The notes: generated by a model not told the origin, from the sequence alone. A DNA stretch of 64,000 nucleotides from Candidatus Scybalocola faecavium (GCA_018713145.1 DVFP01000021.1:23845-87844); one strand, 5' to 3'. Shown: positions 1 through 9,407, counted from the first letter of the stretch. Program-made: numbers and translations.

Positions 1-886
1 TTGCTATGTCAGGCATGATTTCCGGCACAGGGTTGGCCATGGCAAAGATAATGGCGTCTTTGTTCATGGACCGGACCATTTCCTCTGTGACAATATTGGG
101 GGCAGATACGCCGATAAAAATATCCGCGCCTTTTAATGCATCGGCCAAAGTGCCGGTCTGGCCTTCCAGATTGGTCACTTCACACATTTTTTCCTGCATC
201 CAGTTTAAGCCCTCATAGGCTTTACTGATAATACCGTACCGGTCGCACATAGTAATGTGCTTAAAGCCATAGGTTAAAAGGAGCTTTGTAATGGCAATGC
301 CAGCAGAGCCGGCACCGTTGACAATGACCTTACAATCTTCCTTTACTTTTCCGGTGACTCTAAGAGCATTAATGACGCCTGCCAGAACTACGATGGCAGT
401 GCCGTGCTGATCGTCATGAAAGACCGGAATATCCAAAAGCTCTTTTAAACGCTCTTCAATTTCAAAGCATCTGGGGGCTGAAATATCCTCCAGGTTAATG
501 CCGCCAAAGGCAGGGGCAATATTGACAACGGTTTTAATGATTTCTTCAGTATCCTGGGTATCCAGGCAGATCGGAAATGCATTTACATTGGCAAAGGCTT
601 TAAATAATGCCGCCTTCCCTTCCATAACCGGCATAGCAGCTAAAGGACCGATATTTCCCAGACCTAAAACGGCGCTTCCGTCAGAAACTACGGCCACAGT
701 GTTGGCCTTTAAGGTGTAAGTATAGGCGGCTGCCGGATCCTTTGCGATTACTTTGCAGGGTTCTGCGACCCCGGGAGTATAGGCAAGAGCCAGATCTTCA
801 CGGCTCTTTACCTGGCATTTGGGAACTGTGTCGATTTTTCCCTGCCATTGTTCATGAAGCAAGAGTGCTTTTTCATTATTTGTCAT
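1..886 (-). CDS. Malic enzyme (malate dehydrogenase, oxaloacetate-decarboxylating), 3' end cut by window
   Basis: Oxidative decarboxylation of malate to pyruvate and CO2 with NAD(P)+ in the cytosol. The translated 295 residues show the short bacterial malic enzyme pattern: an N-terminal LAYTPGVAEPC segment, SDGSAVLGLGNIG, the metal-binding stretch HDDQHGTA and a Rossmann nucleotide-binding VNGAGSAGIAI. The stop codon lies beyond base 1, so perhaps the last quarter of a roughly 390-residue protein is missing. The ATG at 884-886 follows an AAGGATG ribosome site. It is transcribed away from the LacI-type gene cluster; a cre-like operator sits about 30-40 bp upstream. Cofactor preference (NAD or NADP) cannot be told from the sequence by eye. 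Confidence 0.95.
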   Translation of the reverse strand, partial: MTNNEKALLLHEQWQGKIDTVPKCQVKSREDLALAYTPGVAEPCKVIAKDPAAAYTYTLKANTVAVVSDGSAVLGLGNIGPLAAMPVMEGKAALFKAFANVNAFPICLDTQDTEEIIKTVVNIAPAFGGINLEDISAPRCFEIEERLKELLDIPVFHDDQHGTAIVVLAGVINALRVTGKVKEDCKVIVNGAGSAGIAITKLLLTYGFKHITMCDRYGIISKAYEGLNWMQEKMCEVTNLEGQTGTLADALKGADIFIGVSAPNIVTEEMVRSMNKDAIIFAMANPVPEIMPDIA

Positions 887-913
887 AGCTGTTCATCCTT
901 TTTTAATTATTTT

Positions 914-927
914 CGTAACCGTTTAAA
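914..927. promoter_or_regulatory. Candidate LacI/CcpA-type operator (cre-like)
   Basis: Read on the minus strand this is TTTAAACGGTTACG, which keeps the central CG and most core positions of the cre consensus TGWNANCGNTNWCA with mismatches only near the ends. It lies just upstream of the malic enzyme start. It could serve CcpA-like catabolite control or the neighbouring LacI protein. Evidence is pattern only. Confidence 0.3.
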
Positions 928-1062
928 ACAAGGGCGTTCCGGCGGTCAGGCAGGAACGCCCCTTTCATGGGGACTGGTCCATATTTTATTGCCAGCTGAC
1001 TTTATTCTATCACAGAATTAAAAACCCGGCAATAACAAGCCGTCGCCATTCTTTAGGAAGCG

Positions 1063-2070
1063 CTAGGATGTGCGCAGGATCAGCGGAGTATCCAAAAGAA
1101 TCTGGGGACTTGGGACAGGCTGATGGCTTAAATGGGCTAAAAGTATGGAAAGACAATGGCTGGCCATATCTTCCATGGGAAGATAGACAGTGCTTAAAGG
1201 CGGGGTAGCGTACATGGCGTACTCTTTTTCACCATTTCCGATGCTGATGACAGAAATAGTTTCGGGCACGGAAATTTTTGCCTGATTTAAGGTAAAAAGA
1301 CAGCCGTAGGCGGCGGCATCTGACAGACAGTAAATACTGTCACAGCACTTTGTTTCATTTAGGATACGGCGGGTCATGGCAGCCCCGGATTCCGGCGAGT
1401 TATGGCCATGGAGAATGTGATCGGGGGCTACCTGGATGCCATGGTCGGCCATGGTGCTGATAAAGCCAGCTATCCGCTGTTCCATACCTGGAAAAGTTGT
1501 ATCCCAGGTTAAGATCCGGGGCATTTTTTTACCTTTTTGCAAAAGTGCTTCGCCAGCCAGAGCGCCCATGCGGAAATTGTCTACAGCAACACTGTAAAAG
1601 CCCGGAAGCTGACGGTTATATAAAACCACAGGCACCGGGAAGAAAGCATTTTTAATAAAATCTATATCTGCCTGGGAAGTATTTGCCAGGATCGCTGCGT
1701 GAAAACGCCGGCCGGTAAGAAGGGCCTTCTGCCGGTTCAAATGATCTGTATCATAAGGGTAAACCGTAATTTCATAAGGTATATCCGTATTTTGGCGGAC
1801 TGTTTCCAGGCCGTTTAAAAAACGGGAAAGCATTGTGGTGCGAAAATCCTTGGCCCAGTAAAGAGCAATGGTGTAGGGGGCATTTTTTTCACCTTCCCGA
1901 AGGGTACGGGCGGCAATGCTGGGCTGATACCCCAGATCCTTTACGGCCTTCCATACCTTCTGGCAGGTTTTTTCAGATATTTTCCGCTCCTGGCTTTTTC
2001 CATTAAGAATAATGGACACGGTGCTGGCGGAAACCCCTGAGGCTTTGGCAATGTCTTTTACAGTAACCAT
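1063..2070 (-). CDS. LacI-family transcriptional regulator
   Basis: A 335-residue DNA-binding repressor of the LacI/GalR family. Residues 1-25 form the classic HTH (VTVKDIAKASGVSASTVS) followed by the hinge helix segment; the rest is a periplasmic-binding-protein-like effector domain (for example the late segment SVISIGNGEKEYA and the C-terminal HCLSILLAHL). I chose the ATG at 2068-2070 because a GGAAAGG ribosome site lies about 9 nt upstream and the HTH then begins at residue 2; a longer frame to 2163 adds 31 non-homologous residues. It stands alone between malic enzyme (same strand) and the divergent ABC exporter operon. The effector is probably a sugar; its target is unknown. Confidence 0.9.
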   Translation of the reverse strand: MVTVKDIAKASGVSASTVSIILNGKSQERKISEKTCQKVWKAVKDLGYQPSIAARTLREGEKNAPYTIALYWAKDFRTTMLSRFLNGLETVRQNTDIPYEITVYPYDTDHLNRQKALLTGRRFHAAILANTSQADIDFIKNAFFPVPVVLYNRQLPGFYSVAVDNFRMGALAGEALLQKGKKMPRILTWDTTFPGMEQRIAGFISTMADHGIQVAPDHILHGHNSPESGAAMTRRILNETKCCDSIYCLSDAAAYGCLFTLNQAKISVPETISVISIGNGEKEYAMYATPPLSTVYLPMEDMASHCLSILLAHLSHQPVPSPQILLDTPLILRTS

Positions 2071-2357
2071 GATCATATTCCTTTCCGATGATACGCGATT
2101 TCCAATATTAAGTCCTGTTTGGACCCATATTCCCATGATATATAATCCGGCAAAATAATGCAAGAAAAATCCTTCTGGAAAACCGTGGATCGCAAGGAAT
2201 GATTTCTCTGCAAATGGCGGAGCATACAGCAGATCCGCCCGGATGAATACACATTATTTTCACAGTTTCATCAAAAAATGTTCACAATGATTCCAATGAT
2301 TGAACACACTTGATTCTTAAAATAAATTAGAATGAACAAGAAGGAGGCTCATACGGA

Positions 2358-3497
2358 ATGATAGAGGTTAAAAATCTCGTAAAGAAGTATGGTGACCACG
2401 TTGCAGTGGATCATTTGACCTTTACCGTGGAAAAGGGACAGATTTATGGATTTCTTGGTCCCAACGGTGCAGGAAAATCAACGACCATGAATATTATGAC
2501 CGGCTATATCGGCGCCACAGAGGGTGAAGTGCTTATTGACGGCCATGACATTCTCAAAGATGCAGAGGCCGCAAAACGATGCATCGGATACCTTCCTGAA
2601 ATCCCTCCGGTATATCCGGATATGACGGTGGAAGAGTATCTGCGTTTTTCGGCAGAGCTTAAAGGAATAAAAAAGGAGGAGCGGGAGGCTCAGATCGAAA
2701 AGGTCATGCGCATGACCCAGGTGGAAGATGTGGCCGGCCGATTGATCAAAAATCTGTCCAAAGGCTACCGTCAGCGTGTGGGCCTGGCTCACGCTATTAT
2801 GGGATTTCCGCCGATTATCATTCTTGACGAACCTACGGTCGGCCTGGATCCAAAGCAGATCATTGAGATCCGTGAACTGATCAAGGAGTTGAGCAAGGAG
2901 CACACGATCATTTTAAGTTCCCATATTCTTTCTGAGATCAGTGAAGTGTGCGATTATGTTATGATCATTGCCCATGGAAAGCTGATCGCCAGCGATACTA
3001 CAAAAAATCTGACAAAGATGATGCAGGGACAAAATGTTTACAGCTTTATGGTCAAAGGAAGCGAGGCTCAGGTGCGGGACGCATTAGGGCGTGTCCGGGG
3101 GATTTCCAAGATGGATATAAAACCGTCCGGGGAAAACGGCATCGTAGATGTAACGGTAGAGTGCCAGAACGGGCCGGAAAATGGCCGGGAGGTTGGCGAA
3201 ATGCCAGGCAGACCGGAAAAACCCATGGATTACCGGGAAGAAATATTTTATGCCCTGGCTCATGCAGAGTGTCCCATGATGGCATCCGCTAAATATGTAT
3301 CCCTGGAGGATATTTTCCTTGAACTTACAGAAGAACATCCCGATACCCGGTCGAAGAAATCAAAACGCCGCTTTTTGTCAAAACGACAGAAGGAAGAAGA
3401 GACATGGGAGATTCCGGCAGATCCGGAAAATATGGAAGCGCTGGAAACAACCCGGGAAAATACACAGGAGGTAGAAGATCATGGCAGCAATTTATAA
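2358..3497 (+). CDS. ABC exporter ATP-binding protein (GldA-like)
   Basis: Cytosolic ATPase of an ABC-2 type exporter. Walker A (GPNGAGKST) is at residues 34-42, the signature region LSKGYRQRVGLA near 133-144, Walker B with IIILDEP near 154-160, and an H-loop in SSHILSE near 190. After the ATPase domain comes a C-terminal DUF4162-like region (about 220-325) with a Pro/Gly-rich insert, then a charged Lys/Glu-rich tail to residue 379. The ATG follows AAGGAGG at 2341-2347. The stop overlaps the next gene by 17 nt, so translation is probably coupled. It is the first gene of a four-gene operon resembling GldA-GldF-GldG plus DUF4340. The exported substrate is unknown. Confidence 0.92.
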   Translation: MIEVKNLVKKYGDHVAVDHLTFTVEKGQIYGFLGPNGAGKSTTMNIMTGYIGATEGEVLIDGHDILKDAEAAKRCIGYLPEIPPVYPDMTVEEYLRFSAELKGIKKEEREAQIEKVMRMTQVEDVAGRLIKNLSKGYRQRVGLAHAIMGFPPIIILDEPTVGLDPKQIIEIRELIKELSKEHTIILSSHILSEISEVCDYVMIIAHGKLIASDTTKNLTKMMQGQNVYSFMVKGSEAQVRDALGRVRGISKMDIKPSGENGIVDVTVECQNGPENGREVGEMPGRPEKPMDYREEIFYALAHAECPMMASAKYVSLEDIFLELTEEHPDTRSKKSKRRFLSKRQKEEETWEIPADPENMEALETTRENTQEVEDHGSNL

Positions 3498-4344
3498 AAA
3501 AGAAGTGCGTTCTTACTTTACATCAATGATCGGCTGCGTATTTGTGGCATTTGCCCTGGTCATTATCAGTCTTTATTTCTTTGCCAATAACTTGTATGGC
3601 GGCTATCCTTATTTTGGATATTCTTTATCTGCCACGGTTGTGGTCTTTTTGATCCTGATTCCTATATTGACCATGAAAAGTATGGCAGATGACCGGAGAC
3701 AAAGAACAGATCAGATGCTCCTCACTGCGCCTGTCAGTACATGGAAGATCATTTTCAGCAAATATCTGGCTATGATCACTGTCTTTATGGTGCCGGTATG
3801 CATTATTTTATTTTACCCGCTGATTATGGGAGCTTACGGCACGATTTCCTATACCATGGCTTACGCCTCAATTTTCGGTTTTGCCCTTATGGGATTTATG
3901 TGCATTGCCCTGGGGATGTTTATTTCGTCCATTACAGAGAGCCAGGTTATCGCTGCAGTGCTTACGTTCCTTGTTTTATTTATCGCTTACATGGCAGAGG
4001 CTATTGCAGACCTGATCCCTACAACTGCGTCAGTATCCATGATCGCATTTATGATCCTTGTGATCGCTGCTGCCCTGCTGGTGTATTATATGACCCAAAG
4101 CTATGTGCTGGGCGGCGCTGTAGGCGTTATCGGCATTGTGATCATTGCGGTTATGTATGTAGCAGATTCCTCTGCCTTCCAGGGCGCTTTTGGAAATCTC
4201 ATCAGCGCTTTATCACTGACCAGGCATTTTTATAATTTTTCCTCTGGTCTGATTGATATTCCGGGGATTGTTTATTATCTTTCCGGCAGCTTTCTGTTTT
4301 TATTCCTGGCAGATCAGGCTGTGGAAAAACGTCGTTGGTGTTAA
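3481..4344 (+). CDS. ABC-2 type exporter permease (GldF-like)
   Basis: A 287-residue membrane protein with six hydrophobic segments (about residues 15-37, 50-70, 95-120, 130-155, 160-180 and 195-280), matching the ABC-2 permease fold. A conserved cytoplasmic stretch after the second segment (MKSMADDRRQRTDQMLLTAP) is typical of GldF-like permeases, where the Arg/Thr-rich loop contacts the ATPase. The start has GGAGG eight or nine nt upstream and lies inside the end of the ATPase gene. It works with the upstream ATPase and the downstream GldG-like protein as one complex. Function in gliding is not implied: non-gliding Firmicutes carry the same set. Confidence 0.9.
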   Translation: MAAIYKKEVRSYFTSMIGCVFVAFALVIISLYFFANNLYGGYPYFGYSLSATVVVFLILIPILTMKSMADDRRQRTDQMLLTAPVSTWKIIFSKYLAMITVFMVPVCIILFYPLIMGAYGTISYTMAYASIFGFALMGFMCIALGMFISSITESQVIAAVLTFLVLFIAYMAEAIADLIPTTASVSMIAFMILVIAAALLVYYMTQSYVLGGAVGVIGIVIIAVMYVADSSAFQGAFGNLISALSLTRHFYNFSSGLIDIPGIVYYLSGSFLFLFLADQAVEKRRWC

Positions 4345-4359
4345 GGAGGTTGCAGGAAG

Positions 4360-5922
4360 ATGAAGAAATTTTTAAATTTTAATGGAAAACAGTTCCGGCA
4401 GGGATCCTACAGCAGCGTTTTAATTGTGATCATTATTGCAATTGTGATTGTTGTCAATCTGGCAGCTTCCCAGATCCCGTCCCAATATGCCCAGCTGGAT
4501 GTGACAGATAACCAGATGTACAGCATCGGAGACCAGACACGGACACTGCTGGCTGATCTGACACAGGATGTGGATATTTATTACATCTGTCAGGAGGGCA
4601 ATGAGGATGATGTGATTTCTAAAATGCTGGATCGGTACGAGGATGGATCTTCTCATGTTCATGTAACTCAGATCGACCCGGTGGTAAATCCTCAGTTTGC
4701 CGCCCAGTACACCGATGAAACGGTTTATGACAACAGTCTTGTGGTCGTATGCGGGGATACTTATCAGTATGTGCCTTATAGTGATATGTATGTTTATGAA
4801 ATGAACTATAACACTTATACGACACAGCAGACCGCCTATGACGGCGAGGGGCGCCTGACCAGCGCTATCAGTTATGTGACCAGTGATGATCTGCCGAAAA
4901 TGTATATTCTTCAGGGACACAATGAACTGGAAATTTCGGAAACTCTTCAGGACAGGATCACAAAACAGAATATTTCCACAGAAAACTTAAGCCTTTTGAC
5001 TTTAGAGGCTGTACCCGAGGACTGTGACGTTTTACTGATTAATTCTCCGCAGACAGACCTGTCTGAATCTGAGGCCCGGTATATTATTGATTACCTGGAT
5101 AATGGCGGAAAGGTATTTATGACTTCCACATATACAGATACAGAAATGCCGAACTTTGATTCGATTTTAAGCCATTATGGTTTGTCTAAGGTAGATGGCA
5201 TTGTAGTAGAGGGCAATGGCAATTATTATTATCCGGGTTATCCGTCCTACCTGCTGCCGGATTTTGGAAGCCATACCATTACTTCAGAATTTACTTCTAA
5301 TCACCGGTATGTGATCCTTCCATCGGCTCAGGGGATCGCTGTTGGGGATGCCCCAAGAGATGGCGTGACCGTCAGCTCCCTTTTAACAACCAGTGATAAT
5401 GCTTATTCTAAGGTGAATGTGACTACAGCTACCACCTATGATAAAGAAGATGGAGATATTGACGGGCCTTTCGACCTGGCCGTAGCTGTCAGCGAGAAGA
5501 TTGAAAACGAAGATACATCGGACGAGACAACCGCCGAAAGTACCGCAGATACAGCCGCGGACGAAACCAGCGGGGAGACAGCGGCAGACGAAACGACTGT
5601 TGAGGAAACGGATGAGACAGAAGCTGCCCAGGAAGAAGAGGATAAAGAGGCCCAGCTTGTTTATGTATCCACCTCCGGTCTTTTGGACGATACAATGAAC
5701 TCAGTTGTATCCGGCGGAAACTATGATTTCTTTATGAACGCCATCAGCTGGATGAACGGAGAAACTGCAAGCGTATCCATTGATCAGAAGTCCCTGACTT
5801 ATGAGGCGCTTATGGTTACTGCCGGAAGTGCTAATATGTGGGGGATCGTACTGATTGCCGTCATTCCTCTGGCAATTTTGATCATTGGCGTTGTTGTTTG
5901 GGTTCAGAGGAGGAGACGATGA
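4360..5922 (+). CDS. GldG-like ABC transporter accessory protein
   Basis: A 520-residue protein with an N-terminal membrane anchor (about residues 18-38), a long extracytoplasmic GldG/ABC auxiliary-type domain (about 45-370) and a C-terminal membrane helix (WGIVLIAVIPLAILIIGVVV) followed by Arg residues. Between the domain and the last helix is a low-complexity acidic Thr/Glu/Asp/Ala-rich segment (about 385-430). Start ATG has AAGGAGG upstream; 15 nt separate it from the permease. The final codon overlaps the DUF4340 gene as ATGA. Known families pair GldG with GldF-like permeases as part of the membrane complex; the biochemical role is unknown. The acidic segment is mirrored in the next protein. 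Confidence 0.88.
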   Translation: MKKFLNFNGKQFRQGSYSSVLIVIIIAIVIVVNLAASQIPSQYAQLDVTDNQMYSIGDQTRTLLADLTQDVDIYYICQEGNEDDVISKMLDRYEDGSSHVHVTQIDPVVNPQFAAQYTDETVYDNSLVVVCGDTYQYVPYSDMYVYEMNYNTYTTQQTAYDGEGRLTSAISYVTSDDLPKMYILQGHNELEISETLQDRITKQNISTENLSLLTLEAVPEDCDVLLINSPQTDLSESEARYIIDYLDNGGKVFMTSTYTDTEMPNFDSILSHYGLSKVDGIVVEGNGNYYYPGYPSYLLPDFGSHTITSEFTSNHRYVILPSAQGIAVGDAPRDGVTVSSLLTTSDNAYSKVNVTTATTYDKEDGDIDGPFDLAVAVSEKIENEDTSDETTAESTADTAADETSGETAADETTVEETDETEAAQEEEDKEAQLVYVSTSGLLDDTMNSVVSGGNYDFFMNAISWMNGETASVSIDQKSLTYEALMVTAGSANMWGIVLIAVIPLAILIIGVVVWVQRRRR

Positions 5923-7019
5923 AAAATAAACAGACAGTAAAGCTGGCGGCTGCGCTGATCGTTCTTGTAGCTGCCGTAGGGATTTATTTTGGAATGTCTA
6001 TGTGGAACCGGGCGGAGGAAGAGCAGGAGGCCGCCCAGGATTCCTCTATTGAGCTTTTGTCCATTACCAGCGATGATGTAACCGCATTTTCCTATGAATA
6101 TGAAGGGGAAACCTATGCCTTTGTTAAGGAGGATGGTACATGGTATTATGAAGGAGACAAAGATTTTCCGGTCAAACAGACCAGTATTACCGGAAAACTC
6201 AGCTCCGCAGTGAGTACCACAGCCAGCCGGGAAATTGAAATTTCAGAGGATAAGCTGGCAGACTATGGTCTGGACGATCCGGTAAATACGATTTCCATTA
6301 CAGACAGTGAAGGGAATGAAACGGTTTTTGAGATCGGTGATTCAAATGCCACTACAGGAGAGTATTACTGCCGGTTAAATTCCAGCAATAAAGTGTACAT
6401 GATCTCATCCACATTAAATACTATGATGTCCTTTGATCTGTATTCCGTAGTGGATATGGAAGATTTTCCAACATTGGCTGTAGACTCCATTAAAGAGGTT
6501 ACTGTGAATGACGGAAATGAAGTCCGTTCCCTGGATTCCAGCGAGGATTACATAGCATTTTCCGCACTGTCAACCCTGACCTATGATTCTCATGTGGATT
6601 ATGATTGTGAAGATCTGTCCCAGTACGGTCTGGATGCTCCTCAGTATGTAGTCACTATCGGCTATCTGGAGGAAACTGAGGATGAAACCGAAAGTGAAAC
6701 CAGTGAGACCGAAGCTGAAAGCGAGACTCAGGCAGCCGATGAGACAAGTGATACAGAAGAGACTGAGGAAACAGAGGAAACCTACGATCCTGCAGATCTG
6801 ACTACTTATGTCTTAAGCATCGGCAATGCTACAGAAGACGGCTCCGCTTACTATGTGCGCCTTGGAAATTCCACTGAAGTGAACCTGATCAGCGCGGATA
6901 ATGTGGAAACCATCATTGCGGCAGATGAAGAGACAGAAGCATCCACGGATGAAACAGAGGCAACAGAGGCATCTGCAGAAGATACAGAAGCATCCACGGA
7001 AGAGACTTCTGCTGAGTAA
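5919..7019 (+). CDS. DUF4340 domain-containing membrane-anchored protein
   Basis: A 366-residue protein with one N-terminal membrane helix (about residues 7-25) and an extracytoplasmic DUF4340 region in which a beta-rich unit appears to occur twice (DDVTAFSYEYEGETY near 45 and a later related unit near 190-240). Two acidic Thr/Glu/Ser-rich low-complexity stretches occur, one in the middle (about 245-290) and one at the C-terminus. The ATG at 5919 overlaps the preceding stop (ATGA) and has GAGGAGGAG upstream; a longer upstream frame is an overlap artefact. It closes the ABC exporter operon and is followed by a terminator. DUF4340 proteins commonly accompany GldG-type transporters; molecular function unknown. 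Confidence 0.85.
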   Translation: MKNKQTVKLAAALIVLVAAVGIYFGMSMWNRAEEEQEAAQDSSIELLSITSDDVTAFSYEYEGETYAFVKEDGTWYYEGDKDFPVKQTSITGKLSSAVSTTASREIEISEDKLADYGLDDPVNTISITDSEGNETVFEIGDSNATTGEYYCRLNSSNKVYMISSTLNTMMSFDLYSVVDMEDFPTLAVDSIKEVTVNDGNEVRSLDSSEDYIAFSALSTLTYDSHVDYDCEDLSQYGLDAPQYVVTIGYLEETEDETESETSETEAESETQAADETSDTEETEETEETYDPADLTTYVLSIGNATEDGSAYYVRLGNSTEVNLISADNVETIIAADEETEASTDETEATEASAEDTEASTEETSAE

Positions 7020-7074
7020 AGAAATTAAAAAATGGGATGTGGGAAAGTATTTTTGTTCCCGCAGGCAATAAAAC

Positions 7075-7120
7075 CCCCGCTGCCTGGGTGATGGGATACC
7101 AGAGCAGCGGGGATTTTGTG
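7075..7120 (+). terminator. Rho-independent terminator of the ABC exporter operon
   Basis: CCCCGCTGC (7075-7083) pairs with GCAGCGGGG (7104-7112), followed by a T-rich ATTTTGTGTTGTT tract. It also lies just past the end of the minus-strand broken gene at 7124, so it may act in both directions. Confidence 0.8.
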
Positions 7121-7123
7121 TTG

Positions 7124-7826
7124 TTACGGACACAAACCGCGGCTTTCGGCCTCTTGAATATGGGCCCGGATTTCTTTTTCATGGGCCTGGCAGTAGGCGT
7201 AGCTGTCTTTCATAAAGTCTTTAATGCTTTTGCTTCGGTACATATGATCCAGAGTGTCCAGAATCAGTGTACCTCCGGCTTTCATGTCAAAAAAGTAGGG
7301 ATAAATGCACCCGCCCTCTTCTCTGGGAAAATAGGGATTGATGGAACTGAGTCTTGAGTCCTTCATAATGGATTCAACGACCATTTCGCTTAAGATCCAT
7401 TTCAGGGACGGACGTTCATATTCTTCCCAGGAATCATGAAAGATTTCATGCCATACATAGAACCATGTAAAATGTATGATTTCATGAATACTTTCCCCTA
7501 TTGCCCCTTTTTCACTGTTTTTATAGAAAATATCAAAACGGTGTTCCTTAAGAAAACGAGGTTCAATAGGGTTCATGCCAGTAGTCCTGGTATAAGGTTA
7601 CCTTTTCATTAATTTCAGACTCTATATTTTTATAAATCTCCCTTAAAGTGTTTTCAATGTAGTCCCGCCTTTGGGCAATGTCCAAACTTCGGGCATGATC
7701 TCTGTTAAGCTGGGGATAAAAATAATACAATGGTTCAGACCAGAAGTCGGATTCTCCTTCTGTCTGAAAGCCCATGATCTGGCAGATCATATCATCAATT
7801 CCCGGATTTACAAAAGTGACATTCAT
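7124..7826 (-). pseudogene. Broken hypothetical gene (two overlapping frames of one protein)
   Basis: Two minus-strand frames, 7563-7826 (87 residues from the ATG after AAGGAG) and 7124-7576 (150 residues), overlap by 14 nt and read like the N- and C-terminal parts of one cytosolic protein. The first part ends ...YQDYWHEPY; the second starts MNPIEPRF with no clear ribosome site and contains a HEIIHFTWFYVWHE stretch and an SSINPYFPRE...GCIYPYF block. I recall single-chain relatives of about 250 residues in gut Firmicutes that join these two blocks through a longer middle, which would mean a small internal deletion plus frame change here. That recollection is uncertain; two separately translated genes remain possible. 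The HEIIH motif resembles a zinc-binding HExxH but this is not proof of peptidase activity. Confidence 0.5.
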
Positions 7827-7863
7827 AAAAATCTCCTTCAAAATCTTTCTAGGTTGATCTGAC

Positions 7864-7902
7864 GGAAGATGAACAGGCGGTATCAGCGCCTGTTCATCTT
7901 CC
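7864..7902. terminator. Perfect 16-bp hairpin, likely terminator
   Basis: GGAAGATGAACAGGCG (7864-7879) is exactly complementary to bases 7887-7902 with a 7-nt loop. It sits between the stop of the GH30 gene and the start of the broken minus-strand gene. No clear T-run follows on either strand, so termination is probable but not certain. Confidence 0.55.
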
Positions 7903-7928
7903 GAAGTTTCATGTTTGCTTTCTTGCGG

Positions 7929-9407
7929 TTACCCCAAAATCTGTACCGTACTGATGGTCTGAGCAGGCACAATGACCCGGATTACGTGGCCGTTTAACCG
8001 GATGGCATAGGCCTTGTCAAGGGCAGAGCGGTTCAGCAGGACAAGGGCCAGAGAGTTGTCGGGATTTTTTGCAGCGACCATTTCTGTGATGCTGTCACAC
8101 CGGGTAGAAGCGATGCGCACTGCTCCCGGCAGGATATATTTGGAAAAATGGCCAATATAATCGAAAGTGATAGTTTTTCTGAAGGTGCCGTCCTCATTAA
8201 CAACAATAGGGCCGGTAAATCCTCCGGGAACATGACGGGGGCCGCCGTTTTTATCTACACACAGATTCCAGTCGATCCAACGGTGCATCCCTGCGTTAAG
8301 ATCCCCGATCATATCATGGGCATAGGCTTGAGCGTCCTGGAACTCTATGGTTTCCGGTGTGGTCGAATCTCCTGACAATGATGCGAAAAAGCTTTTCTGT
8401 CCGGGAACATGGAGACAGCAGCACTCGCTGGACATAAGGACTTTTCCGGGGAAAAGGTGCTGGGCAATATCCACTGCGTCAAAGTGGTCGCCGGAATACC
8501 AGTGGAAGGCGATACCATCGACCATATGATCTGTTGTCTCATCAATGATTTCCCGGGCATATTCCAGAAGCCGTTCTTTATTGTGATCCCATATAAAAAT
8601 CTGGATCTTTCCTGCAAGACCTGCTTTTTCCATTTCCGGATAAAGATGATCCCGAAGAAATGTTTTTTGTTCCTGGGCAGTCCATACGCAGCTATCCCAG
8701 TTAGTGGCGGCGACGGTTTCATTTTGGACAGAGAGCATGGTCACAGGAAGTCCCTCGTCTAAATAAGCTTTCATGTATTTTACAAGATAGCGGGCCCAGT
8801 CTCCGTAATGCTCCGGCTTAAGGCTGCCGCCGTTGCACCGCTGGGGCTTTTCATAATCCACCGGTGGCATCATAGAAGAAAAGAAATCGCCGCCGTAAAC
8901 AGATGCGTCGTTTTTGGGCCTTGCAGGGGGCGTTTTCCAGCAGGCTGGCGGAGACCAGGGACTTAAAAGGATGCTTAACGGCTCAGGAGAAATCTCCATA
9001 GCTTCCTTCATGGCCCGGATACCGTAGCGCAGATCCCGGTCAATGGAAAAGGTTTTAAATTCCGGATCAGCCATGGGATCAGCCACAGCAGCATGTTCTT
9101 CAAGAGAATAGTCGCAGCTGTCAATAGGCATGCGGATAAATTTATACCGGTTCCCTTCGGGACTGAAATATTCATTGAGAAATTCTTTACGTGTCTGTGG
9201 GGACATGGTTTCCATGAGACTGGCCACAGACTCTGTAATTGCCCCGCCAAAACCTTCGATGGTCTGGAAGGTAATGTCCGGATACAGATTTAAAACATTG
9301 GATTCTAAGTGTCTGGTTTCATCTGCTTCAAGAGTTACAGGGATTTCCAGCGTTTTGGAAAATGTCTGGCCGTTTACGGCAAATGTAGTAACCTGTGTTG
9401 CTTTCAT
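7929..9407 (-). CDS. Glycoside hydrolase family 30 (glucosylceramidase/beta-1,6-glucanase type)
   Basis: A 492-residue intracellular retaining beta-glycosidase; no signal peptide is visible. The N-terminal IEGFGGAITESVA motif (about residues 50-62) is a GH30 hallmark. The acid/base Glu lies in SVQNETVAATNW (about residue 229) and the nucleophile Glu in LMSSECCC (about residue 326). A C-terminal beta-sandwich ends the protein (YILPGAVRIAST to the end). Start ATG at 9405-9407 has AGGAGGTT upstream; the longer frame to 9443 is not needed. It is divergent from an AraC regulator across 353 bp, which probably controls it. Substrate could be a beta-1,6-glucan, beta-glucoside or xyloside; subfamily not resolved. 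Confidence 0.92.
   Translation of the reverse strand: MKATQVTTFAVNGQTFSKTLEIPVTLEADETRHLESNVLNLYPDITFQTIEGFGGAITESVASLMETMSPQTRKEFLNEYFSPEGNRYKFIRMPIDSCDYSLEEHAAVADPMADPEFKTFSIDRDLRYGIRAMKEAMEISPEPLSILLSPWSPPACWKTPPARPKNDASVYGGDFFSSMMPPVDYEKPQRCNGGSLKPEHYGDWARYLVKYMKAYLDEGLPVTMLSVQNETVAATNWDSCVWTAQEQKTFLRDHLYPEMEKAGLAGKIQIFIWDHNKERLLEYAREIIDETTDHMVDGIAFHWYSGDHFDAVDIAQHLFPGKVLMSSECCCLHVPGQKSFFASLSGDSTTPETIEFQDAQAYAHDMIGDLNAGMHRWIDWNLCVDKNGGPRHVPGGFTGPIVVNEDGTFRKTITFDYIGHFSKYILPGAVRIASTRCDSITEMVAAKNPDNSLALVLLNRSALDKAYAIRLNGHVIRVIVPAQTISTVQILG

Noticed and set aside
2478..2903. 141-codon minus-strand frame over the ABC ATPase
   Set aside because: Overlaps Walker A to B motifs of a well-supported gene; shadow.
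3052..3338. Overlapping minus-strand frames over the ATPase tail
   Set aside because: Proline-rich nonsense translations antisense to a real gene.
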